Below are positions 28,577-38,020 of a stretch of DNA of 64,000 nt, piece by piece. The translations under genes and the position numbers were made by a program. Origin of the DNA: JAIRVZ01 sp031553755 (GTDB lineage: Bacteria; Bacteroidota; Bacteroidia; Bacteroidales; Azobacteroidaceae); assembly GCA_031553755.1 (NCBI GenBank), contig JAVBKZ010000021.1, positions 134,193 to 198,192 on the forward strand, in the 5' to 3' direction. Position 1 is the stretch's first letter. Each line of letters opens with the position of its first letter. The notes beneath the pieces are model-generated. The model worked only from the letters and a program-made list of their open reading frames with translations, did not search any database and had not been told where the DNA came from.

Positions 28577-31500
28577 TTATTTTGTAATAATGACTTTTGC
28601 AGATTTAGACCAATCCTTGCCTTTTATATTCAGGGTATATATTCCAGGATTTTCAAAAGAAACAGGTATTTCCGGCAAAGCTTCTGTTGGAATGTCCTTG
28701 AGATTTTTAATCAAACTTCCGGTAATGTCATGGATTTGAATATCTATTTTTTCGTTGATTCCATTGACCGAAATAAATATTTTTCCTTTTGAAGGATTGG
28801 GATATATTTTAATTGCAACAGCTCCGTTTATGTCTTTAATTCCTGTGCTTTTGACAACATTGACAAAATAAGATGTCGATTTTCCGCCGAAAGAAATAGT
28901 TACTTCAGCTTGTCCTTCTTTACTGAAATCGAAGCTTGCTTGCAACTCTTCAATCGGAACCAATTGTATATCTCCGTCGTTGTAAGTAGCCATCACTACA
29001 ATTTCCGAAAGGTCAATTTGAGTATCTCCCACTTGATAATTGTTGATGATGGCAGGAGACGTAATTTCAATTTTTTCTACTGCTTTTGGGATGACATTAA
29101 ATTCCAAGGACGTTGTTTTTTCTCCGTAGATGAAAGTGACACTTTTGTTTCCCGGAGTAGAAAAATCATAGGTTGTTTGATATTCCGATTCCGATAGGAC
29201 ATAAGATTCGCCAGTATATTTGGCCGTTAGCGTAATTGTTGAATGGTCGAGTTTTTGTCCGACTACGTATTGAGTTTTGGTTGTCACGGCTTCGATGCTT
29301 TCCAACGGAGGCATTTGGGGTGTAAGTTGCATGGAACGAATGTGTATTCTTCCGTTGCTTGATTCCAATCTGACTAAATCGAAACGATAGTTGCCAATCG
29401 GAAGCGAAGACAAATCGATTGTTCCACAATATTGGTCAACCCACGGAGCATCTTTATCGGCCGTGCTTGTCGTGGTAGGTCCGAACCACAATCCGTTTTC
29501 GGGTTTGTTTGTTACGTCGGTCGATGTATTTGTTACCAAATCACCGCTCATATTGTAAACTCTCAAAATCAGTTTGGTATCTCCGGAACCGGCAATGGTC
29601 GGACGGGAAAAATTAACCGTAATATCGTACACTTTCTGACGGTCGAGATTGGCATACCAGAAAGCACCCGCGCCTGCACCCGCACCGGATGTGATATTGG
29701 TGATATATGCGGGATTTCCGTCTGTCGGTTTTACGATATTCGGAGGCGTTTTTCCATCGGCAGCGGTTGGAGTGGCATCGATTGCCAACATCGGTTCACT
29801 CACTTTTTGGAAAACAGGTTCGGTCGGTTCCAACATTACTTTTTTGATGTGTGAAGCGCAATTTCCGGCGGCTCCCGAAGGAAGATACATATTCAAGCCG
29901 CTTAATCGCACTTCATATTTTCCGACGGGCATACCGTACAAAATAAATATTCCTCCCGAAATGGGTTCGAAATGGTTAGAAGCATCTAACGATAACGGCA
30001 AACTCTTTTTTACCACACCGTTTTGAAGAATATCCAATTTACCGGTCATCGGGCCGTACGATTGTTTATCTATCAATACTTTGTATGCTCCCGCTTTCTT
30101 CAAATCAATATTCCATGATATATGTGGAGTTACGGCGTCTTTCCAACAGAAAATACGGTCTTCTACTCCGGGTAAAATATGATAACCTTTTACCAAAGCA
30201 TCTTTCACGCCAAGTGAAAATACGCCGTTATTATCGGGCGATACAAATTTGGATGCATCATTGGTATCTCCGACAGTTACGGTATTGACCGAAGGAGCCG
30301 ATACTTTTCCGGTTTCGTCCATGACAAATATTTTATAGCTTCCCGATTTTGAAGGGGCCTTGATGGTTTTGTATAAATCCGTTCCGGTTGTATTGCTTAA
30401 AACCGTGATGAAATCTCCCGTTGCAAAGTTGGTTGTGCCAATCGGCGCCAGGAAAACTTTGTATCCGGATCTGTTAATCGGTTGTATTTTCACATCGCTT
30501 CCGGCAGCAACATTTATGCTTAAAGGAAGAATAGAGCGAGGATTTTCAATGTCGAAATAATCGGCAGTGATTCCGGCTCCGTAAATAGTCGATTCTTTGG
30601 TCGGGTTGTTCGGGTCGGGACATATGGTTCCGGAAATATTAGTCGTTTTTCCATCCGCATTGATAACCACGTTTTTAATATCCGCGCGTTTGTTCGACGG
30701 ATGTCCGAGCGGAGCAGTTCCGTTGTAAGTAACTCCGGTGTTCGCGTTCACGAAAGTATTGTCTTTCAATGTAAAACCGTTACTTTGTTCATCCAGATAA
30801 ATCGCGTTGAAGCGCACATGTTTCCATACACGATACGTGTCGGTCAATAAGTTTCCGGTAATTTCGGCTTTCCGTTGCTCGGAAAGGGTATAAATTGCCG
30901 CGCCGTCATTCATCGTTTGTCCGGTGAAGTGAACAAAATTATAGTTGATTTTATTGTCGTTCATCGCGTTGATTTGGTTTGTCCAACCATATCCTTCCGA
31001 AATACCCGTATACGGCATATAATACACTTCGTTGTTGTGTATGTTCAATTCGGTTCCGTATCCGGTGATGATGCCGAGCGCTCCCATATAATCTTCCCCG
31101 ATGCGGGTGATGTAGTTGTTGGAAATTTCGGTATCGATACAACCTTCTCCGGTAGAAAGGTCGGGATTATAAGCGGTTCCGTCAGACATGTAATCTTCCC
31201 AGAATTTGGCAACGGAAATTCCGTTTCCGGAAACGTTTTTCACGATATTCCCGTTTATTTTGATGTGACGGGTTCCGTTATAAATATCAAGTCCGGTTGC
31301 TCCGAGATGTCGGAACATGTTTTTTTCGAAGGTGATGTACGAGGCGTTTTCAACATGAACTCCGCCCGGAGGACGGTCAAAGGTGCGGAATCCTTCAGTC
31401 ATGCGAATTTCTCCGTTGGGATAATTGTTCCTCATACGGTCGTGTTTCGCCGGCAATGTTTTCGGAACGATATATTGAGTGCCCTGATGGTCGATAAATC

Positions 31501-32506
31501 CGTTGTCCGTCGGATACATAAAAGTAGAATGACTGAAAGTCAATCCTTCGAACGTGATGTTTTTCACAAAATCATTCAATCCGTTTCCGCGTACTTCGAC
31601 TACTTTTTCCAATACGGGAGCAACAACTTGCACGGAGTTCATATCCATTCCTTCGAGCGCTTTGTAATATAACGTATTGTTTTTAACGTCCAGAAACCAT
31701 TCATTATCGCTGTCGATTAATTCGTAAGCATTTTCAATCCAATAAAATTCATTTTTACCTTGCCCGATGCGCGGATATTTCATGTAACCCATCGAAGGAT
31801 AGGTTTCCGTATCCTGAAAAGTAACTTTAGCGGAAGAGTTTGAAATATTCAAGGTCTTGAAACGAAAAACGGAAGCGACAAATTCCTGATATAAGAATAA
31901 TTCTACGAAATTGCCTTCATCTTTCAGGTTTTGGTAATCCGAAATCCCGTCTAACGGTAAAGTCGCGGAAAGTTCGGTTGTGGTATTCGTAACGTCAATC
32001 GGATTCATGAATTGCGCGTATTCGTCTTTGTTTTTGTTCGGGAAACGCGAACGCACGGCTTTTTCTCCATCAACATAAAGTTGACGGAAACGAAGTCCGT
32101 TTTCTACCGTTGCTTTGTATATATTTTTCGAAGCATCGTGCATGGTAAATCCCGAGATTACTTTTCCTCCGCTGATAACAGGTTTTTCTCCGGGAAATGC
32201 TTTGTAGATAATCCTGAAGTTTCCTTCTCCCGAATCCTGATTTCCAAAAGTCAGGGTTTTATTTTGATAATAAACGCCGTCTTGTATGTAGACAATGATG
32301 TCTTTACTCATGCCGCCGGCTTTTTTTGTGCGCACGGCATCGCGTGCTTTTTCCAAGGTCTTAAACGGAGCATTCAATGAACCGTTGTTCGCATCATTCC
32401 CCGCCGGGGAAACGTAAAAATCTCCATCTAATCCGGCTGCTGAAATATTTATCAGTAATCCTGATAAAAGCATCAAACAGATTATAGTTAATATTGTTTT
32501 TTTCAT
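28577..32506 (-). CDS. Right-handed beta-helix glycosidase-like protein (GH141/GH120-like), T9SS-tagged
   Basis: This 1309-residue secreted protein begins FYVSPAGNDANNGSLNAPFK and TLEKARDAVR, the typical opening of beta-helix enzymes such as GH141 and GH120. Right-handed helix repeats run to about 620 (ASYITFEKNMFRHLGATG, NGISVAKFWEDY). Next come a jelly-roll-like module (about 745-900), another beta domain (about 905-1060), two bacterial Ig-like segments with LESIEAVTTKTQYVVGQ and VEKIEITSPAIINNYQVGD, and a T9SS type A tail with IYPNPSKGK. GH141 contains alpha-L-fucosidases and xylanases, and GH120 contains beta-xylosidases, so the precise activity is open. The tail is closely similar to that of the next gene upstream. 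Confidence 0.75.
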   Translation of the reverse strand: MKKTILTIICLMLLSGLLINISAAGLDGDFYVSPAGNDANNGSLNAPFKTLEKARDAVRTKKAGGMSKDIIVYIQDGVYYQNKTLTFGNQDSGEGNFRIIYKAFPGEKPVISGGKVISGFTMHDASKNIYKATVENGLRFRQLYVDGEKAVRSRFPNKNKDEYAQFMNPIDVTNTTTELSATLPLDGISDYQNLKDEGNFVELFLYQEFVASVFRFKTLNISNSSAKVTFQDTETYPSMGYMKYPRIGQGKNEFYWIENAYELIDSDNEWFLDVKNNTLYYKALEGMDMNSVQVVAPVLEKVVEVRGNGLNDFVKNITFEGLTFSHSTFMYPTDNGFIDHQGTQYIVPKTLPAKHDRMRNNYPNGEIRMTEGFRTFDRPPGGVHVENASYITFEKNMFRHLGATGLDIYNGTRHIKINGNIVKNVSGNGISVAKFWEDYMSDGTAYNPDLSTGEGCIDTEISNNYITRIGEDYMGALGIITGYGTELNIHNNEVYYMPYTGISEGYGWTNQINAMNDNKINYNFVHFTGQTMNDGAAIYTLSEQRKAEITGNLLTDTYRVWKHVRFNAIYLDEQSNGFTLKDNTFVNANTGVTYNGTAPLGHPSNKRADIKNVVINADGKTTNISGTICPDPNNPTKESTIYGAGITADYFDIENPRSILPLSINVAAGSDVKIQPINRSGYKVFLAPIGTTNFATGDFITVLSNTTGTDLYKTIKAPSKSGSYKIFVMDETGKVSAPSVNTVTVGDTNDASKFVSPDNNGVFSLGVKDALVKGYHILPGVEDRIFCWKDAVTPHISWNIDLKKAGAYKVLIDKQSYGPMTGKLDILQNGVVKKSLPLSLDASNHFEPISGGIFILYGMPVGKYEVRLSGLNMYLPSGAAGNCASHIKKVMLEPTEPVFQKVSEPMLAIDATPTAADGKTPPNIVKPTDGNPAYITNITSGAGAGAGAFWYANLDRQKVYDITVNFSRPTIAGSGDTKLILRVYNMSGDLVTNTSTDVTNKPENGLWFGPTTTSTADKDAPWVDQYCGTIDLSSLPIGNYRFDLVRLESSNGRIHIRSMQLTPQMPPLESIEAVTTKTQYVVGQKLDHSTITLTAKYTGESYVLSESEYQTTYDFSTPGNKSVTFIYGEKTTSLEFNVIPKAVEKIEITSPAIINNYQVGDTQIDLSEIVVMATYNDGDIQLVPIEELQASFDFSKEGQAEVTISFGGKSTSYFVNVVKSTGIKDINGAVAIKIYPNPSKGKIFISVNGINEKIDIQIHDITGSLIKNLKDIPTEALPEIPVSFENPGIYTLNIKGKDWSKSAKVIITK

Positions 32507-32526
32507 TGGTAAATTGTGTTATAAAA

Positions 32527-32628
32527 CTCTCTCCAAACCTCTCCCCACAAGGGAGAGGCTTAGCTTACGCTCGAAATTAGGCGCAAGCGGCTCCCTCTCT
32601 TGTGGAGAGGGCGGGGGGGGAGGTGAAA
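32527..32628. repeat. Inverted repeat, CCTCTCC family
   Basis: The spacer between the beta-helix gene and the LamG/GH29-like gene holds two arms of about 35 bases. The left is CCTCTCCCCACAAGGGAGAG (32538-32557) and the right contains CCCTCTCTTGTGGAGAGGGC. They are reverse complements apart from a few changes. Between them is a 25-base spacer, and each arm is itself partly palindromic. Confidence 0.8.
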
Positions 32629-32631
32629 TTG

Positions 32632-35600
32632 TTATTTTGTAATTATAAGTTTTTGGGTTTGACTCCAACCATTTCCTATCACATTAACGGTGTACAGTCC
32701 TGCATTTTCAAGATAAACAGGGATTTCCGCCGAAGTATCTACCGAAATATTTTTGAAACTTTTAGTCAGATGTCCGGTGATATTGTGAATCTGAATATCT
32801 ATTTTCTCATTGATTCCATTGACAGAAACGATTGCTTTTCCTTTCGAAGGATTGGGATAAACAGAAATTTTACATTTGTCATTTGCAACATGATTGATAC
32901 CTGTTGCAGCACAAGTTCTGGGTTCCGGATCGTTGGAAAGTATGATATTGTCGATATAAACAGTAGTTGCCGTATTTTTTGCTTTGTCGGGTTGGATAAA
33001 CAAATTCGGATATGATTTATTCCCGGCAGCTCCCATATCCACAACAATATCGACCCAATCGTTGGTATTCGGATAGGCAATGCTTTTTTCAAGGCTTCCG
33101 TTTCCTTCCAATTTTACACCAACTTGGTTGCGGGTTGTTTTTTTCATTAGGATGTGTACATAACGGAAATAGCATCCTGAAGCATTGCCCATCGGTAGAT
33201 TTTGTCCTCTGAGAATTAATCCGGCATAAGCGACATCGTTTTGATTTGTTCTTTCGTATTTCAATACTTTTCCAGAAGTATTCAAACATTCGCTTGCTCC
33301 GGAGGGATTGTCGTATTCGAAATACAAGGTTGAGCTGTTTTTATCCGATATCTTTTCCCACGGCTTGGTGGTTTCGAAATCATCAACGGGAAATTCTCCC
33401 GTTATTTCGCTTTTAACAAATCGTACTTGTCTGATATCTGCCAATCCTTTTGATTTCGTCAAAGTCACGGTATAAATTCCGGGATTTCCGAATTGTACTT
33501 CTCCGAAAGACAAATCGTTGTCAGGTTCCTGGGTATAAACCGTTTTTGTTTCCGAGAAACCATTTCCGGAAATATTGACCTGAAGTTCGGGAGCCACTCC
33601 GCTCGTAACAATCGCTTTCATTTTCAGATTCAGTTTGGTATTTGCTTCCGATAATTTGATGCGGAAAGAAATCGGTTCGTCGAGCCAGTTGGTTAAGGCG
33701 TAAATATTATTCACGTCTTTCGTAACTTGTACGTTTCCGGATATTTTCGCATCCAACGGATATAAAATAATGTTGTGGCAAATATCTTCGGCAACGGCAT
33801 CATCTTCCACGGCTTGTTTTACTTCCATGATTTGGGAAGAAACAAAATTGTCTAATTCGCCGAAACGATTTACCCGGATATCCATACAAATGGTTCCTCC
33901 TTTACTGATTGTTCTTCGGGCCCAGTCGCACAACGATTGTGTATCGTAACATTTCTGCGGATTTCCGATTAATCCCCAACCGACATTGATGCTTCGGTCG
34001 CCCAACGATGTCCAACGGAAAGCCTGATGTTTGCCGCTTTCCCATCTTGATAAAGGAATATCGTCGATGTTTTGCGTTTCTCCTGCCGTATAATCTGTTT
34101 GAGCCAATCCGGCAATTCCTCCTCCGGAAACAATGCAGTTTGGATTACCCCTTCGGGCGGCATCAACCACGTAATTGATGTTATAAGGTGCTGACATGTC
34201 TTTGTGATAACTGCTGTACATGCCGTCGAACCAAAATCCAGCAACTTTTTCTTTATAACGCTCGGCATATTCGCTGATGATTTGATGGAATTTCACGCGG
34301 CTGTCATCCGATGGAATATCCGTGAAAGGATAAATATCCAACAAACTTGTTACCAGATAATCGCCCCAACGGTCGGGTGAATGGTCGTTGATTCCGTCGT
34401 AATAATCGAGGCTTGCTTTGGTTTGCAAGGAACCCATGTAATAAAGAATCAGTTTGATATCATATTTGGCCAATTCGTCGGCAATTTCCATCGGTAAGTC
34501 GCGATGAGATGTTTTCAGCCCGCGGGGAATTCCCAGTATTTTTTCGTAAGCTGCATTGGGAGCCATGTTATATCCCGAATGTTGGTCGACTGTCAATATC
34601 AGGAATTTAGCGCCCAAATCTTTTACCGATTTTGCAAATTCAGCAACATCGAAAGTAGCCAGAAAATCATCCCAAGATTCGCCTTCCTGCCATTTTTCGT
34701 TAGCCGGAATGGCAGATGACAAATTCAAATAATTCGGCAAAAAGTGACATGAAATACCGTATTTCGCATCCTTGAACCAATCTACGCGCGGATTGTTTTC
34801 TTCAACCAGAATAGGGCCGACAGGCTGACTTTCCGATTTTGTACCTTTTGCCAATCTGTTGTTTTGAGGGGTTACTGCGACTTTGATGTATTTTCCGTTG
34901 TGTTCGGGAAGTAACATCATGGTTTTACAATATTTTCCTAAACCGTTAACCGGTTTGTAAGCTCCGTTTGGAGAATCGGCATAAGACCATTCATAGATGC
35001 TTCCTTCTTCCGGATAATTGTTTGCGTCTGTATAGGTATATTCGGGAGAAAGTACTTCGCGGGTTTTAAGATTTCCTTTAATATTTAAATTAGAAACGGA
35101 AGGAGCGGCGATGGATGTTGCCGGAACGGTAAAAGAAGTATATGCCGGCACATGATTGTAATACAACCGAATCTGAACGTTTTGTTCTACAGCCGCTTGC
35201 GGAATCGGGTCGAATGTTAACTCCGCCGTATTTGCTCCGGTAAGAGAAAGCGTTTTGGGAAATAGACCGACCCGTATTTGGTCGTTTATTTTTACATAAG
35301 CCTTGAAATCTTTCATTTCAGGTGTTTTCGATTGTGTTTGAGCAAATTGAACGGTTAATTTTCCGTTGCTTGCCATTAAATTTACTCGCGCGGGAGATAA
35401 CAAACTCGATTGCAATCCCAGTTCATCATCGGTCAGGGAGCGGTTGTAAATTTTGATATCGTCGATTGCTCCTTTGAATCGGGTCGATACATTATTGCTT
35501 GCGTCTAATGTCGAGCCAATCAACAGATTGAATGTATTGTTTTGATTTTCGTTTTTATCTTTGGTAGCAATCATCGTTGTTCCGTTGACATACACTTTAT

Positions 35601-36078
35601 AAATGCCGTTTTCACGAGTTAAAGCAATATGTGTCCATTGGTTTAACGGAATGTCGGTTTTAGTTGTTAAGGAAAATGATGAAGAGGCCTGAAAGTTGAA
35701 TATCAACTGGTTTTTTTCGTAAGCAAGCGACCATCGGTCATTTTTTGACGCAGGATTTTCCCTGCTGAAAATAATACCTTTATCTAAGTTTTCGGGTTTA
35801 ATCCAGGCTTCGATTGTATAGTTTTTTTGTTGGATAATTGTGTTATTACCCAGATTTATATAGCCTGAATTTCCTGAGAATCCGGCAGCATTTCCGTCAA
35901 TTCCGCTAACAGAAGCGACTGTTCCGGAAATGGTTCCATTTTTGGAATCATTGATTTCATCGATAACGGCTCCGCTCAGGTTGTCCAATTTATACCAATG
36001 TGAAGGCTCGACTGCCTGTGCTGAATAAGCACAAACTGAAAATACCAAACACATCAATGTATTTTTTGCTTGTTTCAT
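32632..36078 (-). CDS. LamG + GH29-like glycosidase + binding module, T9SS-tagged
   Basis: This protein has 1148 residues with a signal peptide. A LamG/concanavalin A-like domain lies at about 25-225 (YTIEAWIKPENL, WTHIALTREN). Beta domains follow to about 425. A barrel related to GH29 starts at WFKDAKYGISCHFLPNYL and contains AKFLILTVDQHSGY and AGFWFDGMYSSY. Asp618 there is the likely nucleophile by position. The match to GH29 is distant, so fucosidase activity is inferred. Residues about 905-1065 form the DNPSGxxxCxNTSGKVLKYE-type binding module shared with three other proteins here, then comes a T9SS type A tail. Confidence 0.75.
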   Translation of the reverse strand: MKQAKNTLMCLVFSVCAYSAQAVEPSHWYKLDNLSGAVIDEINDSKNGTISGTVASVSGIDGNAAGFSGNSGYINLGNNTIIQQKNYTIEAWIKPENLDKGIIFSRENPASKNDRWSLAYEKNQLIFNFQASSSFSLTTKTDIPLNQWTHIALTRENGIYKVYVNGTTMIATKDKNENQNNTFNLLIGSTLDASNNVSTRFKGAIDDIKIYNRSLTDDELGLQSSLLSPARVNLMASNGKLTVQFAQTQSKTPEMKDFKAYVKINDQIRVGLFPKTLSLTGANTAELTFDPIPQAAVEQNVQIRLYYNHVPAYTSFTVPATSIAAPSVSNLNIKGNLKTREVLSPEYTYTDANNYPEEGSIYEWSYADSPNGAYKPVNGLGKYCKTMMLLPEHNGKYIKVAVTPQNNRLAKGTKSESQPVGPILVEENNPRVDWFKDAKYGISCHFLPNYLNLSSAIPANEKWQEGESWDDFLATFDVAEFAKSVKDLGAKFLILTVDQHSGYNMAPNAAYEKILGIPRGLKTSHRDLPMEIADELAKYDIKLILYYMGSLQTKASLDYYDGINDHSPDRWGDYLVTSLLDIYPFTDIPSDDSRVKFHQIISEYAERYKEKVAGFWFDGMYSSYHKDMSAPYNINYVVDAARRGNPNCIVSGGGIAGLAQTDYTAGETQNIDDIPLSRWESGKHQAFRWTSLGDRSINVGWGLIGNPQKCYDTQSLCDWARRTISKGGTICMDIRVNRFGELDNFVSSQIMEVKQAVEDDAVAEDICHNIILYPLDAKISGNVQVTKDVNNIYALTNWLDEPISFRIKLSEANTKLNLKMKAIVTSGVAPELQVNISGNGFSETKTVYTQEPDNDLSFGEVQFGNPGIYTVTLTKSKGLADIRQVRFVKSEITGEFPVDDFETTKPWEKISDKNSSTLYFEYDNPSGASECLNTSGKVLKYERTNQNDVAYAGLILRGQNLPMGNASGCYFRYVHILMKKTTRNQVGVKLEGNGSLEKSIAYPNTNDWVDIVVDMGAAGNKSYPNLFIQPDKAKNTATTVYIDNIILSNDPEPRTCAATGINHVANDKCKISVYPNPSKGKAIVSVNGINEKIDIQIHNITGHLTKSFKNISVDTSAEIPVYLENAGLYTVNVIGNGWSQTQKLIITK

Positions 36079-36112
36079 ACTTAAATAATTTATAATTGGG
36101 CAATAATTGAAT

Positions 36113-36213
36113 TAGTTGACAAGTTAACGAGTAGACAAGTTAACAAGTTGCTTACGCCTGATTCTGAACAAAATAAAACTCGTCAACTTGTTAACTCGTC
36201 AACTCGTCTACTA
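36113..36213. repeat. Octamer inverted repeat bounded by TAGT/ACTA
   Basis: The left arm (36113-36150) is a tandem of RAGTWRAC units starting TAGTTGAC. The right arm (36177-36213) is its reverse-complement form ending GTCTACTA. The last three bases are the reverse complement of the TAG stop codon of the 36211-37872 gene, so the element begins exactly at that stop. Confidence 0.85.
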
Positions 36214-37872
36214 TCTTACCTTCAAAACAGATACATTTCCTTTTCCGTCAACAACTTTAACGATATAAACAGAAGATGTATTCAAAGAAATAGTTTCTTG
36301 TTCATGAGAAGCTTGCAAATTAGCCAATGAACGACCGGTCATATCATATACCGAAATCATATCTCCGGCATTCAAATTTTTGATTGTCATTAAATTATCT
36401 TGCATGCTTACATTTAATTCAGTTGCTTCGGGAGAATCTATTGCTGTAGATATAGAAGGTGTTAATATGATACTTCTTAAATTCAGATAGTTCCAACCGT
36501 TAAATGTTGCTTCTCTTTTCACTTCAACCGGATAGGTTCCGGCAGTTAATGATATCGTTTCTCCGAAATTTTGCACTCCGTATGCTCCGGACGCTGTGTA
36601 ATTACAACTCAGTTGAGTTTCTCCGATTTTGATATGCATAATACCATTTTGAACAGCCATTAATTCGGAAGAAAGCTCGTATGTTTCAGTTGCGGGAATG
36701 GTAATAAACCATCCGGCTCCTTTATCTTCAATTAATCCGGTAACTGAAGATGCCCAACTTCCGAAGTTTGCCGGAGAATTTTCTATGGATAGACCTCCAA
36801 TCAACATTTGTATGTTAGTCGGAGTAAGCGTAAATACACCATTGCTTCCCGGGTTTAACGCTGCCGAAACAGGAACCGGTTCCAATACTATATTTTTTAA
36901 TAACATGTTATCGGAAGAACTTTGTAAATTTACCTCATACGTGCCGACAGGAAGATATACACTGTAGGTTAAAAGATTAGTTGCATAGTCTGCTGCTGCC
37001 GGATAAGATACCATTTCTTGTATATTTTTCGATATGGCATTTCCTCCGATTTTCAATTTCAGTTTTCCGATAGCAGCATCCTTGTATTCCGCTGTTACCG
37101 AATAATATCCGGGAGTTGTAACTTCCAACATATATCGCATGCTTCCCGATAATAATTTTGTTACATCCGTACCCGATTTTGTCGCACCCGCACGCAATAT
37201 ACCGTTATCGGGTGTTAATGTAAATTTTCCGTCAACTTCGGAAATAACAGTCGGTACCGGATATTCTTTTAATGTGATGTCATCTAAATAACAAACATAG
37301 TTTTGAGCAGCTCCTCCACCTCCGTTGGTTGGTTCAACAGCAATTCCGTATACCGTTTTTCCGGTAAGTCCCGATGTAATATTCAATTTCGAGACATCAA
37401 ATTCAACCTCATACCATTGTCCTTCAAGATTCGGATTGCTCAGCGCTTCCAATTCGGACGGGCCGGCTTCATTAGCGGTAGTGCTTGCGCCCCAATCTGC
37501 CGTAAGTACTTTCAATTTAATTTTGGCATTGGCATTGGTCGGTTTGGTTGCCTGATAGATTTTTACCGCAATTTTTTGATATTTGTCTTTGAAAGCTTCA
37601 ATGGTCATTCTTTGGTCTTGGGGGATTTGTACTTTTGCCCCTTTCCAATTCAAATTAGGATTGGTAAATTTCAATGCATTGTTGCTTACGTTAGGTGCGA
37701 CTTGCAGCGGGTTTGCTTCAATAACCGCAGTTGTGGTGGGAGGACTTGCTCCGTCTAGTACTCCGTAAACGGGGGATGCGCCTTCGAAGTCAAACACCAA
37801 GTCGGTAGCATTAAGATTTGTTGTACACAATATGGCTACAAATGCCATGAGAATAAGTCTAATTGATTTCAT
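36211..37872 (-). CDS. Secreted multi-module glycan-binding-like protein without catalytic domain, T9SS-tagged
   Basis: The protein has 553 residues with a signal peptide ending near NLNA. Module A (about 22-205, DLVFDFEGA to YVCYLDDITL) resembles the jelly-roll module of the neighbouring enzymes. Two B-type modules follow (about 215-340 and 345-475). The second, with NFGSWASSV, ELMAVQNG and WNYLNLRSIILTP, is closely similar to the C-terminal module of the GH29 protein next door. A T9SS type A tail ends at VLKVR. No catalytic signature is visible. It is probably a surface carbohydrate-binding protein, although the modules cannot be placed in a numbered CBM family from sequence alone. The stop codon coincides with the edge of an octamer repeat. 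Confidence 0.7.
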   Translation of the reverse strand: MKSIRLILMAFVAILCTTNLNATDLVFDFEGASPVYGVLDGASPPTTTAVIEANPLQVAPNVSNNALKFTNPNLNWKGAKVQIPQDQRMTIEAFKDKYQKIAVKIYQATKPTNANAKIKLKVLTADWGASTTANEAGPSELEALSNPNLEGQWYEVEFDVSKLNITSGLTGKTVYGIAVEPTNGGGGAAQNYVCYLDDITLKEYPVPTVISEVDGKFTLTPDNGILRAGATKSGTDVTKLLSGSMRYMLEVTTPGYYSVTAEYKDAAIGKLKLKIGGNAISKNIQEMVSYPAAADYATNLLTYSVYLPVGTYEVNLQSSSDNMLLKNIVLEPVPVSAALNPGSNGVFTLTPTNIQMLIGGLSIENSPANFGSWASSVTGLIEDKGAGWFITIPATETYELSSELMAVQNGIMHIKIGETQLSCNYTASGAYGVQNFGETISLTAGTYPVEVKREATFNGWNYLNLRSIILTPSISTAIDSPEATELNVSMQDNLMTIKNLNAGDMISVYDMTGRSLANLQASHEQETISLNTSSVYIVKVVDGKGNVSVLKVR

Positions 37873-37912
37873 GCTTTTTTTTTAGTTTTAAGTGAATTAG
37901 TAAGTATATATA

Positions 37913-38018
37913 TAGTTGACGAGTTAACAAGTAGATGAGTGGCTAAACTCTAACAGAGTTTAAAACTCTGTTAGAGCTTTTGTAAAAACTTATTATACTT
38001 TATATAACTCGTTTACGA
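37913..38018. repeat. Octamer repeat with embedded perfect hairpin
   Basis: Four octamer units start at 37913 with TAGTTGAC. A degenerate inverted remnant (ACTCGTTTACGA) lies at 38005-38018, within a few bases of the stop codon of the downstream GH29 gene. The perfect hairpin between them is listed separately. Confidence 0.7.
37948..37976. terminator. Perfect 14-bp hairpin, terminator-like
   Basis: CTCTAACAGAGTTT (37948-37961) is followed by one base and then its exact reverse complement (37963-37976), with CTTTTTG after it on the plus strand. It lies between the two minus-strand genes at 36211 and 38021. On the minus strand only a short T run follows, so terminator activity in the direction of transcription is uncertain. 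Confidence 0.55.
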
Positions 38019-38020
38019 TT

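Noticed and set aside
30875..31672. 265-codon plus-strand frame inside the beta-helix gene
   Set aside because: Antisense shadow of a well-supported gene with clear domains; no start signal or family match.
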